This document shows positions 44,505 to 54,596 of a DNA stretch of 64,000 bases, piece after piece; position 1 is the first letter of the stretch, and each line of letters opens with the position of its first letter. The stretch is from NCBI GenBank assembly GCA_963921405.1, contig OY992885.1, forward strand, positions 47,874,342 to 47,938,341, in the 5' to 3' direction. The notes below the pieces were generated by a model. It saw nothing but the letters and a program-made list of their open reading frames with translations. It did no database searches and was not told the origin of the DNA. This stretch comes from Cepaea hortensis. Its lineage: Eukaryota; Mollusca; Gastropoda; Stylommatophora; Helicidae. The position numbers were made by a program, and so were the translations under genes.

Positions 44505-44780
44505 TTATGCTCGCTCGCTTTGGACTCCGTAGTCCATACACACTACTTCTAGTTGTGTTGGATTGAATTTTGCGTGTGGATTAGCTTTCCCAATTACCAG
44601 TGTCCCTCGCCTTAAGGCGAACCCACTGCGACTTCAGAGGTACTTGTAATTAATGTCCCCAAGTCAAGGATGACAGGTCAACATTTTAGTCCAACTGTCC
44701 GGTGTAGGGGTTGAATCCCTTTCCTCAGCACACCAGATGTTTAAGAACATACATTCTTATCCATTCGGCCATACTGACCT
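44505..44780 (-). mobile_element. SINE-2 copy
   Basis: Reverse SINE-2: gctcgctcgctttggactcc, tagtccatacacactacttc, gtgtccctcgccttaaggcg, ccggtgtaggggttgaatcc (B box), cattcggccatactgacc (A box). Confidence 0.85.
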
Positions 44781-44924
44781 TCATATGGGAGAAAACCAGA
44801 TGCAATAAAGTTACACCTCTGGCCTTTAACTCCTTTTCTTCTGCCTGTCATCTCTAACTGATGTAGAGCCCTCAACAACTCATGCCAAGCCCTTTGTAGA
44901 TTATACTGCAAGTGTTCTCAGTGA

Positions 44925-45315
44925 GTCTTGGAAAGTAAATGAACAAATTAGGAAGAACTTGGAAGCAACGGAGATGTAATTCTTGAGACATGTTGCAAAT
45001 TCCTTATACTGCCAGAGTAACTAATGACGATTGCTTGAAAGAGGCTAATGAAGCTAGAACATTATGTACAACAACAAGAAAGAGACAGACAGCTTTCTTT
45101 GGTCATGTGATGAGAAGAGAGGCATTGAAGAACATTGTGACAACTGGAAAGATAAAGGGTAAGAGAAGCAGGGGTAGACCAAGAGAAATGATGCTGGACG
45201 GATTGAGATGCTAACATGGAGGAATATCATCAGCAGAGTTGATCCAGAACACCAAAGACCGAGATCTGTGGAGAGACCTGAACACTTATGCCAGTTGGCA
45301 TGACACTTGATAATG
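44925..45315 (+). mobile_element. LINE-A 3' end fragment
   Basis: The plus-strand frame at 44990-45214 reads YTARVTNDDCLKEANEARTL, RKRQTAFFGHVMRREALKNI, VTTGKIKGKRSRGRPREMML. Then a stop interrupts before the HGGISSAELIQNTKDRDLWR tail. 5'-truncated. Confidence 0.75.
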
Positions 45316-45635
45316 ATTATGATGAGTTTTCTAAGGGATGAGTTTTCTAAGGGATGAGTTACCCTGTCTTACATCAACCATTCTTAGTCACCTCATGCCA
45401 CATGCGTGGTAGGTGACATATTATTTTTATTTGCCATCTATTGGACCCTGGTAACACACAGGAAAATCCTGTCCTTGTGGCTTGATCTTATAGCAGCTCG
45501 TGTTCTCACATTGTTTTTGCTGTAAGACATATGGGGTATTTCAGTGAGGGTAGCTGCACCACCTACTATCCCAGTCCATACTGCTGGAGCAAGCACGGTC
45601 ATTTGGTCCATAATTGCTTATTTGTCTTGGATAGT

Positions 45636-46054
45636 TTAGTTTTAGTTTAGTTTAGTTGTTGTATCAACATCACGGCACACGGTTTAACCCATAAGTGCTC
45701 CGTTTTCCTCCTAACTCAAACCTGAGTCTGGAGAAACTCAGCTCAATGCCCGAACTCCGTTGCATCGGCGAGGATCCTGAAATACTTTTGGTAGATTTTT
45801 AACTAGAAATTGTGCCCAGGCAGCGCCGTTAGGCTACTCTTTTTCGATTTCCAACTGCCAAGGGATTTTTTACGTGCGCAACAATACACACGGGCGTCCG
45901 ATCTCACTACCCAGAGACCAGGGGAAATTTTATTACTGGAAGTCCAGGTGGATTTTTTTAATAAATCCCGGTCCTCACCGGGGCCTGAACCCGGGACCTC
46001 TAGCACTCGAGGCGGACACCATACCTCGAGACCACTCAGCCCCCCCCCCCCCCC
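45636..46054 (-). mobile_element. SINE-3 copy with 17-bp TSD
   Basis: Reverse SINE-3. The B box ccggggcctgaacccgggac lies near 45980 and the tail tttagttttagtttagttta at the left. Flanks tatttgtcttggatagt at 45619-45635 and 46055-46071 are identical. A 15-base C run (46040-46054) sits between the head and the right TSD. Confidence 0.95.
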
Positions 46055-46088
46055 TATTTGTCTTGGATAGTCCTGGCTTATAACACAG

Positions 46089-46136
46089 ACACTATAGCTC
46101 CAGTAATGATATCACATATTACTGGAGCTATAGTGT
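46089..46136. repeat. Perfect 19-bp inverted repeat
   Basis: Arms acactatagctccagtaat (46089-46107) and its exact complement (46118-46136) around gatatcacat. It would form a strong hairpin. No T-run terminator or known RNA family was recognised. Confidence 0.9.
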
Positions 46137-46204
46137 GTGTGCTTTATGGAATACTTTTGGCACACTTCTGCAGAAACAGGCTGAACTGTAAGGGATAAAA
46201 CCTG

Positions 46205-46375
46205 GTGCAGTGCCTTTAAATGCCTTTATCTGGATATAGTTCCACTATCCACAACCTGAGGGACGTGCCTTGTTGGCATCGGTCAAGTCACCGTTAAACA
46301 CCTCTATCTGGATATAGTTCCACTATCCGCAACCTGAGGGACGTGCCTTGTAGGCTTCGGTCACGCCACCCATCC
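46205..46375. repeat. Two-copy tandem repeat, about 87 bp
   Basis: tatctggatatagttccact, aacctgagggacgtgccttg and ggcatcggtcaagtcacc occur twice with a few changes. Confidence 0.85.
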
Positions 46376-47261
46376 TATGCTGGATGAAGTTGGATGAAGA
46401 ATGACTTGCGTGATGAATTGTATTAAAGTGAGGAAGTGTTGTGCAATTCATCAACCACACTCTCATCTGATTTCATCTGAATCCAATGGCAAGACAAGTC
46501 AAGATGACGAGACAAATACAGGTGCAGTGGATTACCTGAAAACTCTATGCACTCATTACGTTCCACAACGCTTTGCAGGTAAACGTTGTCTTGCCATTGA
46601 ATCATCAATGGTTTCTTCCGCGCAGTTTGCTAATCCTGTCTTCACATGCTGGGTAGGCATACCCTAGTTCACCAATTGATTTGATGCTGAATCGGTTACC
46701 CTCGACTGGTTTTGCTGGCCCGACACAGCCATTGCCCAGGGGTGGCCGCTATCGCATGCTGACAACTACTAGGAGCCATAGGTGTGAGCTGGATGTCAGG
46801 CTTGGACCAGTGGGGAATGGGCCATGAAAAGGTGTGTCAGCCATCCTTACGAAAGGTACTACCAATGCTATGGTATATGTGGAGACCTAACATTTCAAAT
46901 GAGTATTGTTGTATCTGCCACAGGATTACCAATATGTTAATGCTATTTGACAGGTGCTGTATGTGTGTCATGGATTCGGAAAGGGCAGTCAATCGTCTCA
47001 TACTGTTTGTTGTTATAGTTGGAACCATGTACTACTGTTACTGCTTATATTGTAAGTATGGTTACTGATGTGCATTGCTGATGTCTTGTCTTATGTTTGT
47101 GTGAGTCCGCGAATGTGTGAGTGAAAATGTGTGTGTGAGTGAGTGTGAATGTATGTATGTGCATGTGCATGTTTCACAATAGTTTAGTCTTCTGTGTATG
47201 TGCTCAGTATTTCTGTTATTGTGTTGATTGTTATATGAAATTAATGTGTATAACAACAAAA
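46376..47261. other. Unassigned DNA
   Basis: No gene recognised. Two 88-94 codon frames lack motifs. A gtgtgagtgagtg stretch lies at 47098-47150. Confidence 0.45.
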
Positions 47262-47342
47262 GTAAGTCCATACACACTACTTCTAGAAGTGCTGGACTGA
47301 ATTGTACGAGTGGATTAGCTTTCCTTATTAACACTGTCCCAC
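47262..47342 (-). mobile_element. SINE-2 tail fragment
   Basis: aagtccatacacactacttct, attagctttccttattaaca and ctgtccca match the reverse of the SINE-2 tail. Confidence 0.65.
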
Positions 47343-47354
47343 AAAAGTAATCAG

Positions 47355-47625
47355 TGAAAGACCCTTTTACACACTTTGAATTGTACTAGGCATAGGGAGC
47401 TAGCCCCATATTTTATTTCTAACAGGCTAACTGGCATTTGATGGATGCTGTGGTCAATATCATGCCAGCTGCCTTTACCTCCCATGACATTTCCTGGTAC
47501 CCATTTCAGGTTGGAGGCCAGGTACATTGTTAATCTGCAGTTTTAATCTGCTACTTAGTGAACACATGGTCACTGGATTGGCATGCAAACATGCCAGTCA
47601 TTGCACTACCAAAGCTCCCTAACAT
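47355..47625 (-). mobile_element. SINE-4 copy
   Basis: The full family order is present: acccttttacacactttgaa, agctagccccatattttat, gctgtggtcaatatcatgcc, catttcctggtacccattt, ttggaggccaggt, and a tRNA-like head near gatcactgg... to gcactaccaaagctccc. Confidence 0.75.
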
Positions 47626-47794
47626 GCGTAAAGCTGACATTATAATGGCTATGTGAAAGGTGAGTGAAGGAAGAGCCAAGTGTAAGATGGGTCTGCATGC
47701 TCAGTTTGTGACCCCTTAAAAATAAAGTGTGTTCCTTTGTTGTTTTGTTCTCTTGTGTCAGTTGTGTTGTCATTCCATCAATATGACTTAGCAT

Positions 47795-48035
47795 TGTGGA
47801 ATATTTGGGGGAGATGTGGCTGAAAGTTTTCGGAAGTATTTGAGTGACTGAAAGGTTTTGTGAATATTTGAGTGAGATGCGACTGAAAGGTTTTGGGAAT
47901 ATTTGGGGAAGATGTAATAAAAAAGGTATCAGGAATATTTAGGGGAGATGTGACTGATAGGTTTTGGGAATATTTTAGGGTGACGTAACAGAAAGGTTTT
48001 GGAATATTTGGGGGAGACGTGACTGAAAGGTTTCA
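47795..48035. repeat. Degenerate tandem repeat, about 37 bp
   Basis: About six or seven units of gactgaaaggttttgggaat plus atttgggggagatgt, with base and length variation. Confidence 0.8.
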
Positions 48036-48059
48036 GCATCCATCACCAGTTACAGGGTT

Positions 48060-48833
48060 TGCTCCCAAGCACATGACTGGACATTGATTTCTAATGTCAT
48101 CACACGCCTCTCTCATCTCTCGAGTACAGAGACTGGATACCTAACCTTCTTAAACAAGGGCTTCTGGTTTATAATGTCATCTCATCACACGCCTCCCTGA
48201 TCTCTTGACCACTGAGACTGGATACCTAACCTTCTTAAACAAAGACTTCTGGTTTATAATGTCATCTCATCACACGTCTCCCTGATCTCTTGACTACTGA
48301 AACTGGATACCTAACCTTCTTAAACAAGGGCTTCTAGTTTTTAATGTCATCACACATCTCCCTAATCTCTTGACCACTGAGACTGGATACCTAACCTTCT
48401 TAAACAAAGACTTCTGGTTTATAATGTCATCTCATCACACATCTCCTTGATCTCTTGACCACTGAGACTGGATACCTAACCTTCTTAAACAAGGGCTTCT
48501 GGTTTCTAATGTCATCACACATCTCCCTGATCTCTTGACCACTGAGACTGGATACCTAACCTTCTTAAACAAAGACATCTGGTTTATAATGTCATCTCAT
48601 CACACATCTCCCTGATCTCTTGACTACTGATACTGGATACCTAACCTTCTTAAACAAAGACTTCTGGTTTATAATGTCATCTCATCACATATCTCCTTGA
48701 TCTCTTGACCACTGAGACTGGATACCTAACCTTCTTAAACAAAGACTTCTGGTTTCTAATGTCATCACACGCCTCCCTGATCTCTTGACTACTGAGACTG
48801 GATATCTAACCTTCTTAAACAAGGGCAAACAAT
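48060..48833. repeat. 80/85-bp minisatellite, 9 copies
   Basis: Each unit carries ggatacctaaccttcttaaa, caaagacttctggtttataa and tgtcatctcatcacacatct. Copies lacking the pentamer ctcat alternate with full ones. Confidence 0.93.
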
Positions 48834-48931
48834 AGCTAGTCCTGTGTGCCAGTTGTGCATGTTAAAAATCCCATGGTGGTTGCAATTTTGCAAAGAGAAG
48901 ACTGTAAAACCACTGCCCTGGCAAAACTATT

Positions 48932-49177
48932 TAAAAAATGTTTTGCATATCCTTTACAGGACATCGCTGTCAACATCAGCATTTTTCAGCTGATTGTTGA
49001 TTTCTTGGCAAGATTACGCTCAGTAGTTTGCCATTGCTTTCTGAGCGACCGGCTCCATACTCTCATAAGTCACTGGCATGACTCGAACCGCTTCCAGTTC
49101 TCGTGTGCTCATGTCAACCACGAGAGCATTGGGGGTTACGGAGAAAGCTGCTAACCCCTTGACCAGGGAGACTGGCT
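48932..49177 (-). mobile_element. SINE-1 copy with TSD
   Basis: Reverse SINE-1 with tail atcctttacaggacatcgct, core agtttgccattgctttctga, and head taaccccttgaccagggag. Flanked by gcaaaactatt (48921-48931, 49178-49188). Confidence 0.9.
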
Positions 49178-49284
49178 GCAAAACTATTAGGCTGGAAAAA
49201 CCCACTCAAGGGTAGATTGAGGAAATATGTCTAGAGAAAGTAAACACGTAAAGGCAGAATCCGTTGATGGGGTGTGACTGTTAG

Positions 49285-49530
49285 GCCTTGTAATGTTCTA
49301 AGCCATGGCATATGAGATGGGGTGGTCAGCTGCTCTCCTGGCCATCTTTCCTCCTAGACAATTCACAGACAATTCTGAAAATTGGCACCCATTTTGATGA
49401 GGTGGTGTCAACTGCCCTGAGCTGTATTAGTTGAACAAAAAATGTAATTCTGCCTGTGCTGGGGTTTGAACTTGGACCACTGTCTTGGCAGGCAGTGCAC
49501 TAACCATCATGCCATTGCAGCTCTAAAGGA
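49285..49530 (-). mobile_element. SINE-5 (tRNA-headed)
   Basis: On the minus strand, gctgcaatggcatgatggtt (A box) and ccaagttcaaaccccagc (B box) sit 40 bases apart, as in a tRNA gene, followed by a body to about 49285. Single copy seen here. Confidence 0.6.
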
Positions 49531-49914
49531 AGTAAACCAAATAGAAAGCATGCAAAGACAGGCACACTGACTAATATAGAGAGGTGCATATCTAGATATT
49601 ATGATGCACGCTCTCGAAAGTGGAATGAAGAACAAGACTCACTGTTTATCAAGGTCTCCCTTGTACTTTAAAGCCTAATATTTTATTTTGCTGCTAAACA
49701 GTAATCTAGTATATACATAGACAACATTTTTATTTGATAAGTGTTAATCATTTGATCTGTGGTAGCATAGTATCTAGTTGGCTTACAAGCACAAAGCTTC
49801 GAAGTTGGTGGCAGAAGTGTTTCTAACCAGTTGCAGTTTTGTTGCTTGATTGTTAGTCAGTCCCCTGGAAGACTGTAAGTGTTGATGTTCAGGTCATCTG
49901 AATCCTGAAAAGGG

Positions 49915-50790
49915 CCCGCATTTATCCAAGTGGGGTTGGTGTAGAGTTATCCAAGTGGGATTGGTGTAGAGTTATATAAGTGGGGTTGGTGTAGAGTTAT
50001 CCAAGTGGGGTTGGTGTAGAGTTATCCAAGTGGGGTTGGTGTAGAGTTATCCAAGTGATGTTGGTGTAGAGTTATATAAGTGGGGTTGGTGCAGAGTTAT
50101 CCAAGTGGGGTTGCTGTAGAGTTATCCAAGTGGGGTTGGTGTAGAGTTATCCAAGTGGGGTTGGTGTAGAGTGAGGTTGGTGTAGAGTTATCCAAGTGAG
50201 GTTGCTGTAGAGTTATCAAAGTGGGGTTGGTGCAGAGTTATCCAAGTGTGGTTGCTGTAGAGTTATCCAAGTGGGGTTGGTGTAGAGTTATCCAAGTGGG
50301 GTTGGTGTAGAGTTATCCAAGTGATGTTGGTGTAGAGTTATATAAGTGGGGTTGGTGCAGAGTTATCCAAGTGGGGTTGCTGTAGAGTTATCCAAGTGGG
50401 GTTGGTGTAGAGTTATCCAAGTGGGGTTGGTGTAGAGTTATCCAGGTGAGGTTGGTGTAGAGTTATCCAAGTGAGGTTGCTGTAGAGTTATCAAAGTGGG
50501 GTTGGTGCAGAGTTATCCAAGTGTGGTTGCTGTAGAGTTATCCAAGTGTGGTTGCTGTAGAGTTATCCAAGTGGGGTTGGTGTAGAGTTATCCAAGTGAG
50601 GTTGCTGTAGAGTTATCAAAGTGGGGTTGGTGCAGTTATCCAAGTGTGGTTGGTGTAGAGTTATCCAAGTGGGGTTGGTGTAGACTTATCCAAGTGGGGT
50701 TGGTGTATATAGTTATCCAAGTGGGGTTGGTGTAGAGTTATCCAAGTGGGGTTGGTGTAGAGTTATCCAAGTGGGGTTGGTGTAGAGACT
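49915..50790. repeat. 25-bp minisatellite with higher-order structure
   Basis: About 34 units of agttatccaagtggggttgg + tgtag. Variants (gatg, tata, gcag, gctg) recur in the same order at about 50048-50175 and 50319-50440, so blocks of several units were duplicated together. Confidence 0.93.
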
Positions 50791-51386
50791 TCTTTCTGAT
50801 CCACTTCCACAGCACCAACCCCATGGGGGTTGTGTTCCAGAGCTGGCCTTCCCGTCTGCAAGCTCAGAAACTAATTCGGTGCCTGGTCTCAATCCCCAGC
50901 TGTGGCATGATTATCGTTTCCAAAACAGCTCTAGGGTCGGCCAGAGTACTGGATGATTTTTATAACCTTCTAGGGAAGGAAAGTTCTTGAAGAAGGGAGC
51001 ATCTCATTATACTGTTAACCTAGAATATGTGAAACCCTAGCAAAACATTTCATACTTCAATAACAGTATCTGCCATTGGTTATAATAGGTTGTATGTTCA
51101 TTCTTTTGATTTTTCGCTGGTTGTTGAAAATGGAGATGGAATGCATATGGGATTGTCTGAAGTGCTGTGATGATGGTCCTGTTTCCATAAATGCTGCCAC
51201 AAATGGAGGATATGTTGTTTTTGATTTTTTGTTTCTTGTGTTGAATTGATGTGGCAGATGTTTTACATTAATACAGTATAAAACGCATTTTATAGTTAGA
51301 TATGAAACAGATTTATGAGTATTTACATACTCTTAGATTTTTACAAATGTGCACACTGAAATTGTTTCTGGTTTTCTGTTTTTAAG
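50791..51386. other. Intergenic or intron
   Basis: Contains module A (51113-51182) described under findings. No other feature supported. Confidence 0.4.
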
Positions 51387-51436
51387 ATGCAAGTTTACAA
51401 TTTGAAGAGAATAACTGGAATTCTCGCCCAGCCAAG
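51387..51436 (+). CDS. Possible upstream coding exon of the HtrL-like gene
   Basis: A pyrimidine-rich stretch ending tttctgtttttaag precedes it and a gtagag donor follows. The 50 bases translate, with one base supplied by a previous exon, as DASLQFEENNWNSRPAK and end on a codon boundary. The next exon then starts in phase 0 at 52985 without a stop. The peptide is polar and could be part of the stem before the HtrL/YibB domain. Nothing proves it belongs to this gene. Exons for a signal anchor or true N-terminus would lie farther upstream and were not found. The assignment is inference from splice sites and frame. Confidence 0.4.
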
Positions 51437-51759
51437 GTAGAGATTTTCAACTTCGATTCATTATTATTGTCACATTATGTTGCAGTTCTGTTTTATGTCT
51501 TTTCATATCTCCACACCTGGAGAGGCTGATTCAGCAGGGCAGCTAGTCAGGCAGACATTCAGTCAGCTGCCACTGGTACAGTCAGTGAGAGAACTCTTCA
51601 TTGACTATCAAAGAGGGAGATAGACAGCGTGTGGCAATGTCCTGAGTGCAGTGATATTGATTCTTGAGTTCACAGTCATCTTTCCCTGCCAGGAATGTTA
51701 TTAGTGCACACTAATTGACCCAGTTATAACCCAGAAGTTGTCCATATGTTGCCGGGGCC

Positions 51760-51960
51760 CGTAAGGGAAGCCAAGAATAGTAGCACTGTAGCCTACCAGG
51801 CATGTCAGAGGCCACCAAGGAGGGTTGGTATGAGACTGGCTATCTTATCCCATAGAAAACTTTAGCTGCACAATTCAGCCAGTGATGAACTTAAACTATT
51901 AAAGGCTTGGCTTCAGTTGGATGAGGGCCTATACTCCACTGGGAGATGATTGAATCACCA
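51760..51960 (+). repeat. Dispersed repeat shared with 56520-56700
   Basis: agccaagaatagtagcactg, gtatgagactggctatctta, tcccatagaaaactttagct and ggcctatactccactgggag match the reverse of 56700-56525. Likely a LINE 3' untranslated region, since related words follow LINE ends at 39005 and 44840. Confidence 0.65.
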
Positions 51961-52509
51961 GACAACGAGAAGTCAATTGTGAGCTTTGCTTTACTAGAGC
52001 ACAATTGCAAGTAACAAACTGGACGTTGCAGCTCAAGCCTTCATTAGTACAGAACAAACAAACACAATCCGACACAACGACATGAAAAACACTACATGAA
52101 AATACCAATACTGGTACTATTGGTGTTGGAACTCTTCGCTGGCTGCTGGATGGGGACGGAGCGCTTATGGGAATGCCCCGAATGCTGTGATGTCGATTCC
52201 TAAATCAGTCAATCAATCAATCAATATAAAAGTTACATTTCTGTATCCTTGTTGTGTGCTGGATTGTCTTTCAAATGATCAGTGCGTGTGATGACTTACA
52301 ATCACTTCCACTGGGAGATGGAAGGCTGAAGAAGAAGAAGAAATCCCAGAAAGGTGAACTTACATACTTTGTGATATTCACCAATTCTGATTTTATCTCT
52401 TCATTACATGTTTTGGTGTGGGCATATTTGCAAGAGTAAAACATCTTTGTTGAATTGGAGATGTTCTTTTGACAAAAGTCTCACAAGTTTCTTTCATCTA
52501 AATGGTTAA

Positions 52510-52715
52510 GTTAGTCACATGTCCTTTACAGGACATTACAATCAACCCTATCATGTATTGGCTGTGATGTGATTTTCTAGGCAATGTTACATTCAGCAGT
52601 TTGCCAATATTTTCTGTACAGCTATTACCATTGTGAATATCAATGTAAAGAGATTTGATTCCATATCGCTTGCAGCTGACTTTGAATCTGGCATGTCAGA
52701 ATTGTAAAACTGCAT
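52510..52715 (-). mobile_element. SINE-1 copy, decayed
   Basis: acatgtcctttacaggacat, a diverged core (cagtttgccaatattttctg), and a head-side gcttgcagctgactttgaat. Lies within the presumed intron of the HtrL-like gene. Confidence 0.7.
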
Positions 52716-52930
52716 TCTCTGCTCCTATATCGCTGAAAGTCTTAATATTCTCTAGAAAACTTTGACTCAGTTGATTGGAAATTTATATTTTTGTCTGCCT
52801 GTCTGTCTCTACCTTCTGTGTATGTCTCTGTGTGTCTTATGTCATTCTCTCTCTTTTTCTCATATATTCATTCATCCTTATTCTAATTAGTTCACTCATA
52901 ACCCTTGTATGTGGGAGCTTTTCTTCCCTG

Positions 52931-53030
52931 ACAGATGTTAATTTATATTCAACAGAGAATTGACCATCTGTATGAAACTGACAGATGTTAATTTATATTC
53001 AACAGAGAATTGACCATCTGTATGAAACTG
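52931..53030. repeat. Perfect 50-bp tandem duplication at a splice acceptor
   Basis: Bases 52931-52980 are repeated exactly at 52981-53030. The unit contains ctgacag followed by atgttaatttatattc, that is, the acceptor and the first 46 exon bases. Confidence 0.97.
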
Positions 53031-53944
53031 ACCAGGAGCTAAAGAAAATTCACACAAGGATGACATCACAAGCAGACCTATCTTCAGAGGTAACCATCGT
53101 CACCGCATACTTCAACCTGGGCAACCTCAACAAGGGCAAGAAACTGGGGCTTGGTGGCTACACCCCAGAGAGATACAAAAGATGGATGTCTGTGTTTGGC
53201 CGGATTGACAACCCGCTGGTTGTTTTCACAGATTCTCCTGAAATTGTTGAAGTTTTTAAGGAACTACGCTCTCATTTTGCTTCGGCACGCTCAACCATAG
53301 TTCTTTTAAACAGGACAAGTTTGTGGGCATTCTCATTAGCACCTCGGATTAAAGAAGTCTTTTCACAACCAGGTTATCCAGTATTTGACCCAAATACAGT
53401 GAATGAGAATTATTCATGTGCGATGCATGCAAAGTTTGAGTTAGTTAACAAAGTGATCAGAGAAGAAATGTTTCACACAAAGTATATTAGCTGGCTGGAC
53501 ATAGGCCTGTATAGGGCGGTTGTGGACGAGACACATATATTTCCTATTAGAGTCCCTCCGGGCTTTGATGAAAATAAAGTCGCTTACAGTGGTCAGCATA
53601 AGTTTGATTCCACGTTGTCACCATATCAGATCATCGTAGAAGACAGGTCCTGGGTTGGTGGTGCCATGTTCTTGGCGCGGCCGGAGGTCATGTATGTGTA
53701 CACCCTAGATTACATGCGAGTAGTTGAGAAATTGTTAGCAGAACATATGATGAGCACTGACCAGCAAGTAATATACATCATGTTTCAGCCTCACTTTCCA
53801 TACCAGCCTCGAGTTGAAATACAGACGTATACAACACATTCAACGGATGATTGGTTTTACTTAGGATATGCTATAAAAGATTCTTGGGACTTTGGTTTAA
53901 GACAATCTGTGTCTGTTCTGAGATTTTTACATTCTTTATTGTGA
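52985..53944 (+). CDS. HtrL/YibB-like protein, terminal exon
   Basis: The 320-codon frame has a continuous HtrL/YibB-type domain (the Pfam family named after E. coli HtrL/YibB, also found in animals). Its fold is thought to be glycosyltransferase-like, but substrate and reaction are unknown. The domain starts at VTIVTAYFNLG (residues 36-46). It includes VVFTDSPE (79-86), CAMHAKFELVNKV (145-157), the hallmark SWLDIGLYR (169-177, acidic D172), WVGGAMFLARPEV (223-235), STDQQVI (257-263) and YAIKDSWDFGLR (295-306). Residues before 36 are a polar, helical stem. No signal peptide is present, so the N-terminus is in upstream exons. The ATG at 52985 follows an AG and is more likely the exon edge than the true start. 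No frameshift or stop: an active host gene is likely. A poly(A) signal was not identified downstream. Confidence 0.85.
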   Translation: MLIYIQQRIDHLYETDQELKKIHTRMTSQADLSSEVTIVTAYFNLGNLNKGKKLGLGGYTPERYKRWMSVFGRIDNPLVVFTDSPEIVEVFKELRSHFASARSTIVLLNRTSLWAFSLAPRIKEVFSQPGYPVFDPNTVNENYSCAMHAKFELVNKVIREEMFHTKYISWLDIGLYRAVVDETHIFPIRVPPGFDENKVAYSGQHKFDSTLSPYQIIVEDRSWVGGAMFLARPEVMYVYTLDYMRVVEKLLAEHMMSTDQQVIYIMFQPHFPYQPRVEIQTYTTHSTDDWFYLGYAIKDSWDFGLRQSVSVLRFLHSLL

Positions 53945-54592
53945 TGCGTGTTGAAATATATGTGTATTTGTGATTTTATTATCTCAAATGCTGGGAGCAG
54001 TTGTGTCTATTTTATTGTGATCTGAACTATCATGACAAAGAATAACTTTATTACATATCCATTTGTTCTGACATATCACATTCCATCTATGTTATTGGGA
54101 TGTTTATCATTCAGCATGTTGAAATGTGATCACAAGAATTCGCATTTTGAGGTAGAATTGTCAGCAGAAAGAGTGGCAAGTAATGACTGCAGTACTAATA
54201 CTTGCATATGAGATGTTTGCTAGAGGGATTATTGTGTTGCTTATGAGGGATAAATTACTACAGTTACTTGTTTCACGGCTATGTCTGCATGAACTTTCAT
54301 ATACATTTTTTTTATTGATCTTGCAGGTTTTTGTTCAGATATATTCTTACTGGTAATTGATCATTTACAGTGTGTAGTTCATAATTCATTCGATCACATG
54401 TTTAAAAATTATGTACACTTGCTGTCTGATATCGTTTCATCATAAAGTGACTTATTTTGCATTGTCTTGCCACATCTGTGACTGCGTACAACTGCTTTCA
54501 TCAGGCATTTCTTTGAGATGCAGCAAAATATGCCGGCAGTAAATGGTGCAACATATTGTTTGTGGCTCCTGTGTTTTAAAAGACATTTCTTC
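53945..54592 (+). other. Probable 3' UTR and intergenic DNA
   Basis: AT-rich with no reading frame. Expected to hold the 3' UTR of the HtrL-like gene. No clear aataaa was found. Confidence 0.45.
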
Positions 54593-54596
54593 TTAG

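Noticed and set aside
49480..49530. tRNA gene on the minus strand
   Set aside because: Boxes present but acceptor stem pairing is not evident. Treated as a SINE head.
49915..50790. CRISPR-like array of short repeats
   Set aside because: Units are contiguous with no spacers.
52775..52963. 62-codon frame before the HtrL-like exon
   Set aside because: Its hydrophobic sequence comes from the pyrimidine-rich intron end before the acceptor.
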